Shown here: positions 54,161 to 64,000 of the stretch, piece by piece
Numbering within the stretch: the first letter of the stretch is position 1
Layout of the letters: each line of letters starts with the position of its first letter
From: Papilionanthe hookeriana x Papilionanthe teres
Taxonomy: Eukaryota; Streptophyta; Magnoliopsida; Asparagales; Orchidaceae
Assembly: GCA_022702705.1 (NCBI GenBank)
Contig: CM040425.1
Location: forward strand, 4,030,001-4,094,000
DNA: 64,000 nucleotides
Direction: 5' to 3'
Position numbers and translations under genes: made by a program
The notes under the pieces: model-generated
The model's database searches: none
The model's input: only the letters and a program-made list of their open reading frames with translations
Told to the model about the DNA's origin: nothing

Positions 54161-55150
54161 CTACTCATCATCAGTCTCAGTAATATCTTCTACTTTGATA
54201 TCTCCAATAGATTGACGATGCACAAACAGATTGTAGAAGGGACGATACAAGAATTCATCAGTCGAATCCTCATCAATCACAACATTCCTTTTTATCACAT
54301 TTACCAAACTATCTTTAATTCTACCAGTGTGATCAGACTGTTCTTTCATCCTCCAATCCAAGTGATCAAATAAATTAGAGATATTATTAATAACATTCAC
54401 TTGGGAAGTTCCAGGAAACTAAGGTTAAATAGGTTTTGAACTTTGAGATGGTTAATTTGCAATGAGGCTTATTACATTCTCATCTTCTATTGCCTGACAC
54501 TCATAAAGATTAGTTGGGTCGATAGGCCTCAAAGGAAGAAGTAATTTTTCCCAACTTTCATAAGGAACTTGTGACTGGCTGCAAAGAAGAAATATGGTGG
54601 AGGGATGTCCAAGCCCATATTTAGATCCATGAACAATCAATCCCAATACAGATTTCACAATTATAGTTCCAATATCTATTGACCTTCCAGTTTAAATACA
54701 ATAATTTAAAATGACAATTTCCTTAGTCACTTTACTAATTTTCATAATAGGAAGTAACTATGCAGAAATAAAGTAATGCCATTGCTTCGACACATGATTT
54801 AAAGATACAGTAGAGAAACTTACAAATCCGTTGTCTCTTATCTCACAATCTTCATTTTCATCCGTCAAATAGCGATAAATTTCATTCATATTGTCTCTTG
54901 TCACATCAAAATTTGTATAATGGCAGATAGACACGTTCTCAATCATAAACAAATCATTAATCTTTGAAGGACGGAATGGTACAAACCTACCTCACACATA
55001 AACGAATCCTTGGTTGATTCTATGAAGATTTGCATAAGACTCTTTCACAACAGGAACGACTACAGTGGCAGTAGTGTAGCATAACAACTCCCAACATCTC
55101 TGCACTATAATTTCCTATAGTTGAGTATTTGGAGTATCCATACCTCGATT
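54161..55150 (-). pseudogene. Extra ORF ('putative plant transposon protein'), copy B
   Basis: Pieces 54758-54952, 54452-54658 and 54161-54400 form one protein after small gaps: HYFISA, stop, LLPIMKISKVTKE, GRSIDIGTIIVKSV, YGLGHPSTIFLLCSQSQV, WEKLLLPLRPIDPTN. The same landmarks appear in copy A in the same order. It is closer to integrase than copy A and is the more N-terminally complete. Confidence 0.75.
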
Positions 55151-55159
55151 TACAAAGCC

Positions 55160-55690
55160 TCTTTCCTTGATAATCCTCCTCTTCATCATCACTTTGTTGA
55201 ATAAACGCTGCGCCTCGAAATTGATGAATTTTTTTCAGTTGAAAACTTTAAATCTCGGGGTTTCTACGGAATTGGAATCCATTGGAAGCGAATTGAGAAT
55301 GAAAGTTTTCGTTTTTCTGGAGTTTAGGGGGTTAAAAACACATTTTGGGGAGTTATTTGGACGAAATCCTACCTAAAGCCGCCAAAAATCGTATTATTGA
55401 ACTCTAGGAACCGTCAACTGGTTCAGGCACCGCCGGCTCTCTATCAAAATAATTGTGCATCTTCTCTATACTTGGGCACCGGCGGCACCCATTTTGGTGC
55501 CAGCGGCGCTAGTGTTCAAACATGCACCGAACTTCATTTTGGTCCGAAATATTCTAATTCTTCAATACGATCAAAAAATTCTCATCTTTTATGATATTTA
55601 CGAATGAGTTGGACTCAAATATTACTAACTACAAGTAAAACTTCTAAAAACAAGCAATCAAACAAATATAACGAAGATACATATGGGTTG
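55160..55690. other. Noncoding spacer with a GGCGCC/GCCGGC island
   Basis: Between integrase and extra ORF copy B. At about 55424-55512 it holds CACCGCCGGC, GGCACCGGCGGCACCC and GCCAGCGGCGCTAG, the same words as the island in this element's own LTRs. Confidence 0.65.
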
Positions 55691-55694
55691 CCAC

Positions 55695-57060
55695 CCACAA
55701 AACGCTTGGTTTAACGTCGTCAGCCCGAGAAACATTCAATTATTCAGGATGACTTAACATTAAAACCTCTTTAAAATCAAGTCAATACCCTTCATAATAT
55801 GGTTTTAATCTATGCCCATTAACTTTAAATATCTTTCCAGTTTAGAATCCTCAATATCAACAGCTCCAAAAGAAGAAACTTTTATAACAGTAAGAGGTCT
55901 TGTCCACCTAGACTTTAGTTTTCCATGAAATAGTTTCAATCTTGTATTGTACAACAAAACTTTCTATCCAGGTTCAGATTTCTTTCTTAATATCTTTTGA
56001 TCATGACATAATTTCATCTTCTCCTTATAAATCTTGTAATTATGATAAGATTCATCTATGATTTCTTCTCATTCAATTGCACAAATCTATTCTCACCTGC
56101 ATACTTCAAATTAAATTCAGTCATTTTATCTCCCACTATGCTTTATGGTCCAATTCTACAGGTAAATGATAGGTCTTTCCAAATGCTAATCTGTAAGGAC
56201 ACATTCCAATAAGGGTCTTATAAGCAGTCCTATGTGCCCATAATGCAGTATCTAATCTCACAGACCAGTCTAATTTTTGAAGATCCATAGTTTTCTCCAA
56301 AATTCTTTTAATTTCACGATTAGACACTTCTACTAAACCATTAGTTTGAGGATGATAAACAGTAGAGATTCTATTAATAATATTATATTTTCTAACAAAT
56401 CTCTGAATCAGATTATTCCTAAATGAGATCCACCATCAATTATGATCGCTTTCGACATTCCATATCTTGTAAAAATATTTTTCATTAAAACTTTTGAAAC
56501 CCTCCGAGCATCACATCTAGGTAAAGCAATTGCTTCGATCCATTTTGAGACATAATCAACAACGACCAATATATATAAATTTCCAAATGAAGAAGTAAAT
56601 GGTCTCATAAAATCTAATCCCCATACATCAAAGATCTCAACTTCTAATGTAAAATTTAGAGACATTTCATTTCTTCTAGAAATATTACATACTCTCTGAC
56701 ACCGATCACATGATTTTATATATCTGTATACATATCTAAAAAGAGTAGGCTAATAAAATCCGAATTGTAAAATCTTATAAGCTGTTTTAACAGTACCAAA
56801 ATGTCATCCAAATTCTGAATCATGAAAACTTTAAATAATTGGTTCAATTTCTTCATTTGACACACATCTTCTAATAATAAGATCCTTACACTGTTTATAT
56901 AGGTAGGGCTCATCCCAAAAGTAAAATTTAGCATCATATCTAAATTTTTTTTGTTGTTGCCTTGTTAAATTAAGTGGTAAAATATCACATACTAAATAAT
57001 TCACAGTATCAGCATACCAAGACAAATTTCTTTCTTTAATGTTATACAGTTGCTCATCAG
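55695..57060 (-). pseudogene. Integrase
   Basis: The N-terminal zinc-finger region follows RNase H (WYADTVNYLVCDILPLNL, FYFWDEPYLYK). The catalytic core has FDVWGLDFMRPF with the first Asp, then DYVSKWIEAIALP and IIIDGGSH near the second Asp. The third part at 56136-56327 contains the Glu-side helix region NREIKRILEKT and PYRLAFGKTYHLPVELDHKA. The C-terminal module LKSRWTRPLTV resembles the GPF/Y module. Frameshifts and stops separate these parts. Confidence 0.88.
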
Positions 57061-57099
57061 GGAAAGTTTCTGTAATTTCCTTCTCAAATTCAGATAGTT

Positions 57100-57465
57100 T
57101 ATAATTCTCTAGTCTAGACAAATGGTCAGCAATTTGATTATTAGTTCCTTTCCTATCAACTATCATAAAGTCAAATTCTTGCATTAGAAGTATCTATCAA
57201 ATTAATCTGGGTTTGGCATCCTTCTTTTGCATTAAATATTTGATAGCTGAATGATCCGTAGGCACTATACATTTAGTTCCAATCAGATAAGGTCTAAACT
57301 TTTTAAAACCATACACAATAGCTAATAATTCTCTTTCTGTTGTTGTATAATTAATCTGAGCTTCAATAAGAGTTTTACTAGCATAGTAAATAACCTTGAA
57401 CATTTTATCATACCTTTGCCCTAAAACACATCTAATCGCAAAATCATTAGCATCACACATAAGTT
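57100..57465 (-). pseudogene. RNase H domain
   Basis: Starts MCDANDFAI (first catalytic Asp), then VIYYASKTL, TTERELLAIVYGFKKFRPYL (catalytic Glu), TDHSAIKYL (Asp) and IADHLSRLE at the end (last Asp). The key residues are present, but one frame change occurs near 57190. Confidence 0.9.
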
Positions 57466-57478
57466 CAAATGGTTTCTC

Positions 57479-58500
57479 TCAATCAGGTGAAAAAATTATA
57501 AGGGCAGTGATTAGTTTTTCTTTTAATAGTTCAAAGGCATTCAAACATTCTTCATTAAAATCAAATTTCTTATCTTTTTCTAAAAGTTGGCATAGAGGTT
57601 TAGTAATTTTTGAAAAATCTTTAATATAACACCTGTAAAATCCAGCATGTCCTAAGAAACTTATTACCCCTCTCACAGTAGTAGGAGGTGGTAATTTCTC
57701 AATAATATGAGTTTTTGCAGGGTCAACCTCCATCTAAGTTCACAAATTTTATGCCCAAGTACAATTCCTCCTACAACCATAAATTGACATTTTTCTACTT
57801 TAGAACTGAATTTGTTGTCTCACAAAGCTCCAAAACTTTAGAACTGAATTTGTTTCCCACTTTAAACATATGTCAAATGAAGTTCCAAATACAGTAAAGT
57901 CATCCATAAATACTTCAATTCCATTATCAATCAGATTACTAAAAATAGACATTATACATCTTTGAAACGTTGTAGGTGCATTACATAATCCAATGGGCAT
58001 TCTTCTAAAAGCAAAAGTTCCATAAGGGCTAGTAAATGTAGTCTTTTCTTGATCCTCAGGAGCAATAGATGTTTGATGATAACCGGTATATCCATTAAAA
58101 AAATAATAGTAATTGTGTCCGGCAAGCCTATCCAACATTTGATCTAGAAAAGAAAGAGGAAAATGATCTTTTCTGGTGGCGGCATTTAATTTTCTATAAT
58201 CGATACAAATTCGCCATCCATTAACTTATCTTGTTGGTATAATCTCATTCTGTTCATTCACATCAACAATCACTCATCCTTTCTTAGGGACACAATGAAT
58301 TGGACTTACCCAAGCACTGTTTGAAATTGGATAAATAATTCCAGCATCAAGACATTTTAAAATTTCCTTCTTTACCACTTCTTTAATCATTGGGTTCAAT
58401 CTCCTTTGCGGATCAGCTCTAGGTTTATGTTGTTCATCCAACAAAATTCTATGCATACAGATCGAAGGACTGATTCCTTTACTATCAACTAAGGTCTATC
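57479..58500 (-). pseudogene. Reverse transcriptase
   Basis: Pieces 58274-58456 (MHRILLDEQHKPRADPQRRL, IIYPISNSAWVSPIHCVPKK), 57800-58138 (YFFNGYTGYHQ, FAFRRMPIGLCNAPTTFQRC, EVFMDDFTVFG) and 57479-57733 (thumb and connection: AKTHIIEKLPPP, VRGVISFLGHAGFYR). FMDDF is the catalytic YxDD-type motif of this clade. The expected D of the FLDGYSGY block is N here (FFNGY). Frameshifts lie near 57780-57850 and 58140-58270. Confidence 0.92.
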
Positions 58501-58820
58501 CAAAAGCCTTTTGTATCTTTTATAGTATCCAATAATTTTTGTTCTTGATATTCATTCAGATCCGAAGATGCAATCACTGGTAAGGTAGATGATTCTCCTA
58601 AAAACATGTATTTCAAATGATTAGGAAGAATTTTCATTTGAAGTTCAGGAGGTTTTATGATAGATGAAATTAAACCTTTATCATCACTTTTCATAGTATC
58701 CAATATTTCAAATCTTTCCTGAACATAGTCTAAATCTTCATTCTTCATATCTTCAAAATCATCTTCAGTTTCCTTATCATCCTCACATTCCAAATCTTCA
58801 TATTCTTTTTTTCTCTTCAA
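58485..58820 (-). pseudogene. Protease-RT linker, acidic
   Basis: Open for 111 codons: an Asp/Glu-rich start, then PPELQMKILPNHLKYMFLGE and TLPVIASSDLNEYQEQKLL, the conserved segment before RT in this group. It overlaps the protease frame by about 23 bases and is frame-shifted at its end. Confidence 0.8.
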
Positions 58821-59325
58821 ATATTTCTTTAAAATGATTGGCTCTCAAATAATCACAGATTTCCATTCTAAAGCATTCATCATCTTTTTCTGTTGAGGGA
58901 TATTTCATCAAAATATTAAATGTCATCACTTGATCGTTGACTCTCATAATTAATTCTCCTTTTTGAACATAAATCACAGCTCTTCCAGTAGCGAGGAATG
59001 GTCTTCCCAAAATAATTGGATTTTCTTTATCTTCCTCCATATCAAATATAATAAAGTCCACAGGAAAGATATATTTATCCACCTTCACTGACACATCTTC
59101 CACCACTCCTTTAGGATACGTAATGGAATGATCAACGAATTGAAGAGTCACAGATGTAGGTGAAATTTCTCCTATTCCCAATCGTTTGAAAGTTGATAAA
59201 GGCATAAGGTTAATACTAGCTCCTAAATCACATAAAGCTCTTCCGAAAATTTTATCACATATAGCACACGGAATAGTGAAACTACCAGGGTCTTTAAGTT
59301 TTTCAGGAAGCTTTTTCTGAATAAT
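58798..59325 (-). pseudogene. Aspartic protease
   Basis: Reads LKDPGSFTIPCAICDK, then CDLGASINLMPLSTFKRLG (active-site Asp in DLGA, the variant typical of this clade), VTLQFVDHSITYPKGVVEDV, and IILGRPFLATGRAVI (the conserved hydrophobic-Gly motif). The last 135 codons, 58798-59205, are open. Confidence 0.88.
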
Positions 59326-59341
59326 TGCACTACACTCTCTG

Positions 59342-59689
59342 CTAAGTGTCAGTAGATCCAGGTGTTAACGAATTTAACCATGCCTCAGCTTTATCCCTTA
59401 ATGAAAAAGGGAAAAGTCTGTCTGACGACATCATTTGACATTCCATCATATTTAAAAGCAGCACACAGTTCCAAAAAACTAGCGAGATGTAAATTTGGAT
59501 CTTCATTAATTGTTCCTCCAAATTGATTGTTTTGTACCATTTAGATAATAACATGTATAAGCTCAAATGAATTAGCGGCAACATCAGGATTTTGATAGTT
59601 AAGTGAAATTCATTTGTTGTTGGGTTGGCATAATCTCTTAATGGTCTTGGTATATTTTGATTGTTTGCCAGTTTGTGAGGATTTTTCAA
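59342..59689 (-). pseudogene. N-terminal gag remnant
   Basis: Contains PRPLRDYANPTTNEFH, a shifted middle, and SSDRLFPFSLRDKAEAWLNS ending LTPGSTDT at a stop. The following sequence is already the segment just before protease, so the rest of gag, including the capsid C-terminus and any zinc knuckle, is deleted. Confidence 0.85.
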
Positions 59690-59859
59690 ATTTTTTTGTT
59701 GTTTTCAAATTTTTCTAAGGCACTAAACTTATAGATCCAATACTACGCATAAAAAGTTTCACAAAACACAACAAAAAGTAAGCAAGCACACACACAATTG
59801 CAAATTACAAAGTACAGGTTTTCAAATACTACAATTTCGACAATTATCATTTTATACTT

Positions 59860-59877
59860 TCCCCGACAACGGCGCCA
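59860..59877 (-). other. Primer-binding site, tRNA-Asp type
   Basis: The plus strand reads TCCCCGACAACGGCGCCA, matching the 3' end of plant tRNA-Asp as I recall it with one difference. It lies 6 bases from the 5' LTR. Confidence 0.75.
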
Positions 59878-59883
59878 AAAACT

Positions 59884-61571
59884 TGATCGACGGTTTCGGT
59901 GCTGCCAGATATGCTGTCTCTAAAATAATATTCAAATGATAGTTTCAGTTTAGTTTGACAATAAGATTAATTTTAATAATTAGGCAGTCACCCCGTACAC
60001 ACATGTATACATATCGATCAATTAATACAAGACTCTAGTGGAGTCTTGGTTATCGATCCCACAAGGAAGATTGTAACTTACCAAATTACAACAAAGATTT
60101 AAAATCCAATACTAAATTCACAATGCAAATTCAAGTACTATTTAATTTGCTAGTGCAAATATAATTAAAATAAATTGACTACAATCACTTTCTAAACTTC
60201 TAAGCAAGATTAATTAACACACTAAGTTTTGTATTGAAAGGTTTAAATATGGAAAAGTATTTTTCCTCCTACAAAGTGTTTATGATGAGTGATTCATATA
60301 TATTGATAGTAATTTTTTATTGTACCAAATAGGAGCATTAATATTCTTTACCCTCGTCAGAGTACACCCTCTTCCAGGTATGAAAAGAACATTGGCAAAT
60401 CGTAGGCTTAGTCACTAAATCTAAGGTTAGATTGGGAGGATATTGGCTCTCACTTCAAAGCTCCCACTTCCCTTCTCCTGAAGGCTACCCTAACTTTAGT
60501 TACCAACCTTTAGGATCAAATTAGGGATTTCAGCTTGTCACTCTAAAACCTTCAATGCGACGCCCATCAAACAATATTTCTCTATTTATTTGCACTTAAT
60601 TCCCATGAACTACGCAGTTCATTCATGGACATTGAATGGATTCTCCACTATTGTTGTAGAACACTTAGTCCTTTTGGATTGGATGTTTCACAACAAATTT
60701 AAATAATTCAATTGGCCAGCTCGAATAGTAAATGAAGTTCAAAGTGAAAAACCTTCACAATTTCTTAACATTTTTATGACACATCAAATCTACATCAACA
60801 CTTCACCACATCACATTGCAAGAAGAAAGACAAAGAAATATACTCAGAATTCATGAGGAAGATACAACACAACATGGATTTTAAATATAAAAGCAAAGTC
60901 ATACAAATCAAAAAAGTAAATACAACTTATCTCACTTTCTTCCCTAAGCAAATCTCTTGAAGTTCCTTTGAATCCTTTTCTCTCTTCTCTTCAACACTCA
61001 ATTCTCTCTTTAGAATAGTGAGGATGAAGCAAACTCTCACTTTCCTCCTTCTCTTACACTCTTTAGAGAAGAATCCCTCGCAAAACAACACTTAACACAC
61101 ACTCTCTACAAACCCTAACACACTCTCTTCACTCTTCGCTTTTTTTCCAGACCACCCCCTAAAAAGTGGCGTCCATAACTGTCTCAAAATAGTTTAGAAA
61201 CAAATTCTCCAAGAGTTTCCTCAAGCAATCCTTCAAAAAGTGTTAAAATAAATTGAATTTGAGTTCCATCGACTTTGGGCGCCGGCGGCGCTAGATAGGG
61301 CATCGGTGGCACTGAGTAGCGTTTTAATTTCAATACTCTTTGGAATTGGGCGCCGGCGGCGCCCATTCTGGGGCCAGCGACGCTAGAATGCCTTTTTCTC
61401 CATTTTGCCTCTTTTTACTCCAAATTCATTCCTTTTGATTTCTTTTGCTCCAATCACCTAAAATCATCATACCTGCAACAAAACATGAAGAATACCTTCC
61501 TTTAAAGTGCAATATCACCAAAAATGAGTACAAATTGTATAGCAAAAACCTAAAATATTTTTGGTGTATCA
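59884..61571 (-). mobile_element. 5' LTR of the Athila-like element
   Basis: 1688 bases, TGATACACCAAAAATATT on the minus strand to CGTCGATCA. GC-rich island at about 61276-61392 with GGGCGCCGGCGGCGC words twice. The end blocks (TGGGATCGATAACC, TAATACAAGAC in plus-strand complement) are near 60020-60060. Confidence 0.88.
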
Positions 61572-64000
61572 CCCACTCAAAGGCAAAACTTGCTAAGCTA
61601 GTGACATATAATCGGAGGAGCGAAGCATCATTGCTTTTCATATTGCAACATAATGCTCTAAATTGAGCAATATGTTGTTGGAGATTTCCAATGTGTCAAA
61701 ATGTTTGAAGCATTGAGGAGAAAATCATGGATGATATGAGATATATTCATAGTTCTTTGAATATGGTTGACCCATTCATACAATAGTCTCTCCTTTTGTG
61801 CTACAAAAACAACCTTGAACTTAGCAACTACTAAAGACTATAGATGTAAATCTGATGCAGCATGCTCGAAGGGAGAGGCACTAGAGGGTGCAATATGAAC
61901 TTGTCAAGTACAAAAAGTATGACGAGCATAGTTGGACATGAATCAACCTGTATCGAATGCGAGACTGCATCATACCCTATACTAATGCTTTGTAAAGATG
62001 GGTCTGGGCCTTCAAGAGTGTGATATGGCTCTGCATGAGAAAAATCATCTCATCATTTCTTTGATCTCCCTAATCAATCATAAAGCCACTATGAGCCTCA
62101 ACAAGCTCATGGTGATCAAACTCGATGGGGTTAGAAGCCTGGTTATCTACGTTGGAGCTTGGAAATCGTGTGGTCATCGTCATGACATGATGGCTGGACA
62201 TCTCAAAATCAAGCAGTTCCTCACCCAGGAGGTTATCATATTTGAAGAGATCCTTCGATATATCAGAAAGGTCCCCAAATAAGTCGTCCTCAGGAGCGAT
62301 CTCAGGCTCCAATTCAGGCTAAGCTTGAGGCAGCTCTGAGACACAATCGACTTAAGGGATAACTTCCATCAGGATCATCTTAATGGCTCCTAAGATTGGA
62401 GCTAGAGCCTCAAGGGATAAAGTTGTAGGAACCTTTTGGACCCACTGCCTATTTAGCAGGATCAGACGATAGTCCTTCCTTAAATCCTTGAGAACATAGA
62501 GGGATGACTTGATAGTCCAGAGAAGTCAAACGGGTGTTGTGAGGTGTCGTCGTCAGGTGCTGGCTTCTTCTTTACAGAAACATTAGCAAGATGCGAGCTA
62601 CTACAGTAGGAGTAGATTTTTGTGCATGAATCACCTTCATGAAGGGAGGGCATATAGAGCATATGCCTCAATAGAAGTGGGATTACCAAAAGTAAGCCGG
62701 ATAGGGTGGCCGAACAAACCAAAGGTTATAACCCCTTCGAGAGCATGGAAAATATTTGGGGAAAAGGAAGCAACATTCCTCCTAGAATTCTCGATCATGA
62801 TCCTCTTCTGACTATTTATTTCTATCAATCAAAAGAAACAACAATAAAAAACAAGGAAAGATAAATAAAACCAATAAAAAATGTGCAAAGGCATTGGCAG
62901 ATGCAAAGGTGCAGCAACCAAAATGCCAAAGTGAGAAAAAGACAGAATAGTCTCGGGTCGCTAGCCGTAGCAAATGACACCGAAAGTGAAACCTTTGGAT
63001 TGAACAACACCAAATAGTGACTCAAGGGAGAACACCAGGTCACAGTAGTGTAAGCAAGACTCTTAGAGAAATTGAGAGAGAGAGAGTGTCTCCTCCCCAA
63101 CAAAGTAGCTTATTTGTTTTCATTCTTTTTAATGGAATTCAGAGTAGCCAGAATGTATATTCATTGCCGTATTAATCTCATTTCCATATCCTCCTTTATG
63201 AATCATTGAAATGATTTGAATAAGGAAAGGTATCCGAAATAAGGAAATACAATGAGAGCAAATAAAGAAATATCAAAGAACGTGAAGAACTATTATTTGT
63301 GTGATCCTTAAATGATAGGCCAAAGGCATATGTCCAAATAAATCAGAGAAAAATATTTGAAACCATATCTACGAGGAAAGTCTCCAAACAAAAGTAACCC
63401 ACATACCAAGGAGGTTAGCGATTTTATTCTCTGTTCTGGGCTCAAGAGTAACTTCCAAAGGAATGTGTTTATTTGGTTAGTTACATCTTAGGGGATATCC
63501 AAGAATACTCTCGATTAAACTAAAAGTCTGCATACACATTATGATAACTAGTGAAATGTGTAGATCAAAGGGAAATTGTTACCTCAAGTAGGAACATCTC
63601 GGTACTTCAAAGCCTATATTGAACCGTAAGGGTGGAAAGAAAGTATCTCACATCCCAAATAGCTAACAACCTATTAGCAACTGAAGCCTTATATAAGTTA
63701 ACCGAGGTTATCAAGCAGGATAATCCCACCACTTTGAGGCCATATTGGCTCACATGGGTAGAGAAAAAATCGTTGTATCTCAAACAAGCAATTGTTTGTC
63801 AACTAATTAAGTGCCGCCAGATGACAACAATGATATGTCAAACATTGATCGGGATCAATGAAACTTTCAAAGAAAGGTGAGAGAAATCTTAATCAGGTGG
63901 AAATAGCAAGGCCAGGATTCCATGGGCCTGTTATCTCAAGCTACCAAGGCCTTAAGTCTAATAGGTCGTAAAGGTAATTGACCCAATCTGACCTAACATT
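61572..64000. other. Unassigned sequence to the right of the retrotransposon
   Basis: Minus-strand open runs at 62070-62312 (acidic, DDLFGDLSDISKDLFKYDN), 62480-62722, 62637-62828 and 62825-63103 may be parts of one degraded ORF. The segment near 62070-62330 (WGDQRNDEMIFLMQ after one stop) has the feel of the tail of a Tat/Athila extra ORF, but I cannot show it. A short GA run is at 63076-63087. 63120-64000 is AT-rich with no gene. Confidence 0.3.

Larger units (their letters stand above)
50214..61571 (-). mobile_element. Athila-like Ty3 retrotransposon with both LTRs, inactive
   Basis: Order on the minus strand: 5' LTR (61571-59884), primer-binding site, truncated gag, protease, a linker, reverse transcriptase, RNase H, integrase, two copies of an extra ORF, polypurine tract, 3' LTR (51878-50214). 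The order RT, RNase H, integrase and the FMDDF and DLGASINLMP motifs place it in the Ty3 group. The tRNA-Asp-type primer site and the extra ORF after integrase point to Athila/Tat. Most domains have frameshifts or stops. A clean target duplication was not found: CCCAC follows the right end and CCGAG precedes the left. Confidence 0.9.

Noticed and set aside
62825..63103. Hydrophobic 92-codon minus-strand frame as a membrane protein
   Set aside because: No conserved motif, a GA-rich start and repetitive surroundings. Hydrophobicity follows from the A-rich plus strand.
1..64000. tRNA or rRNA genes
   Set aside because: No cloverleaf-like segment with both promoter boxes was noticed; the tRNA-like pieces seen are primer-binding sites.

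Overview
This is nuclear DNA from a seed plant, most likely a flowering plant with a large, transposon-rich genome. It is AT-rich, and almost all of it is LTR-retrotransposon and LINE debris. I recognise one host gene. It has plant-type spliced exons, some separated by short introns of about 80-120 bases. I cannot name the species from the sequence.

Layout. 1-5.3 kb: a long LTR very rich in TTGAC words (51 to about 3290), then two LTR fragments of an Athila-like Ty3 family. 5.3-9.2 kb: a minisatellite of eight 29-base units, a diverged tandem repeat, and unassigned sequence split by a solo LTR with TAGAC target duplications. 10.8-47.3 kb: a saposin-B-type ER or secretory protein gene of seven exons and about 309 codons. 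Its third intron is 33.4 kb long. 48.0-50.2 kb: a second copy of the TTGAC-rich LTR, in the opposite orientation. 50.2-61.6 kb: a nearly complete but dead Athila-like retrotransposon on the minus strand with both LTRs. 61.6-64 kb: unassigned repetitive sequence.

Inside the giant intron, in order: AT-rich and unassigned retroelement-like sequence (11.4-18.7 kb); a decayed LINE fragment (18.77-19.73 kb); part of a minus-strand Tat/Ogre-like element with a primer-binding site (19.7-22.8 kb); a solo LTR with AAAAT target duplications (23.3-24.9 kb); a minus-strand remnant of the 'putative plant transposon protein' type in sequence full of GC-rich words (25-28.4 kb); two tandem 4.5-kb units, each with a leader segment, an LTR, gag and protease, then a third partial leader (28.9-38.1 kb); and a second LINE (38.6-42.56 kb) that lacks its reverse transcriptase core and carries a solo LTR with GTGGT target duplications.

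The only functional gene I would propose is the saposin-B-type gene; every transposon reading frame is interrupted. Making its mRNA requires transcription through more than 33 kb of transposons and the joining of exon 3 to exon 4. The Athila-like LTRs share a GC-rich dyad-word island about 180-300 bases from the LTR start. Its position is kept but its words differ between subfamilies, and I find this the most curious structural pattern in the window.
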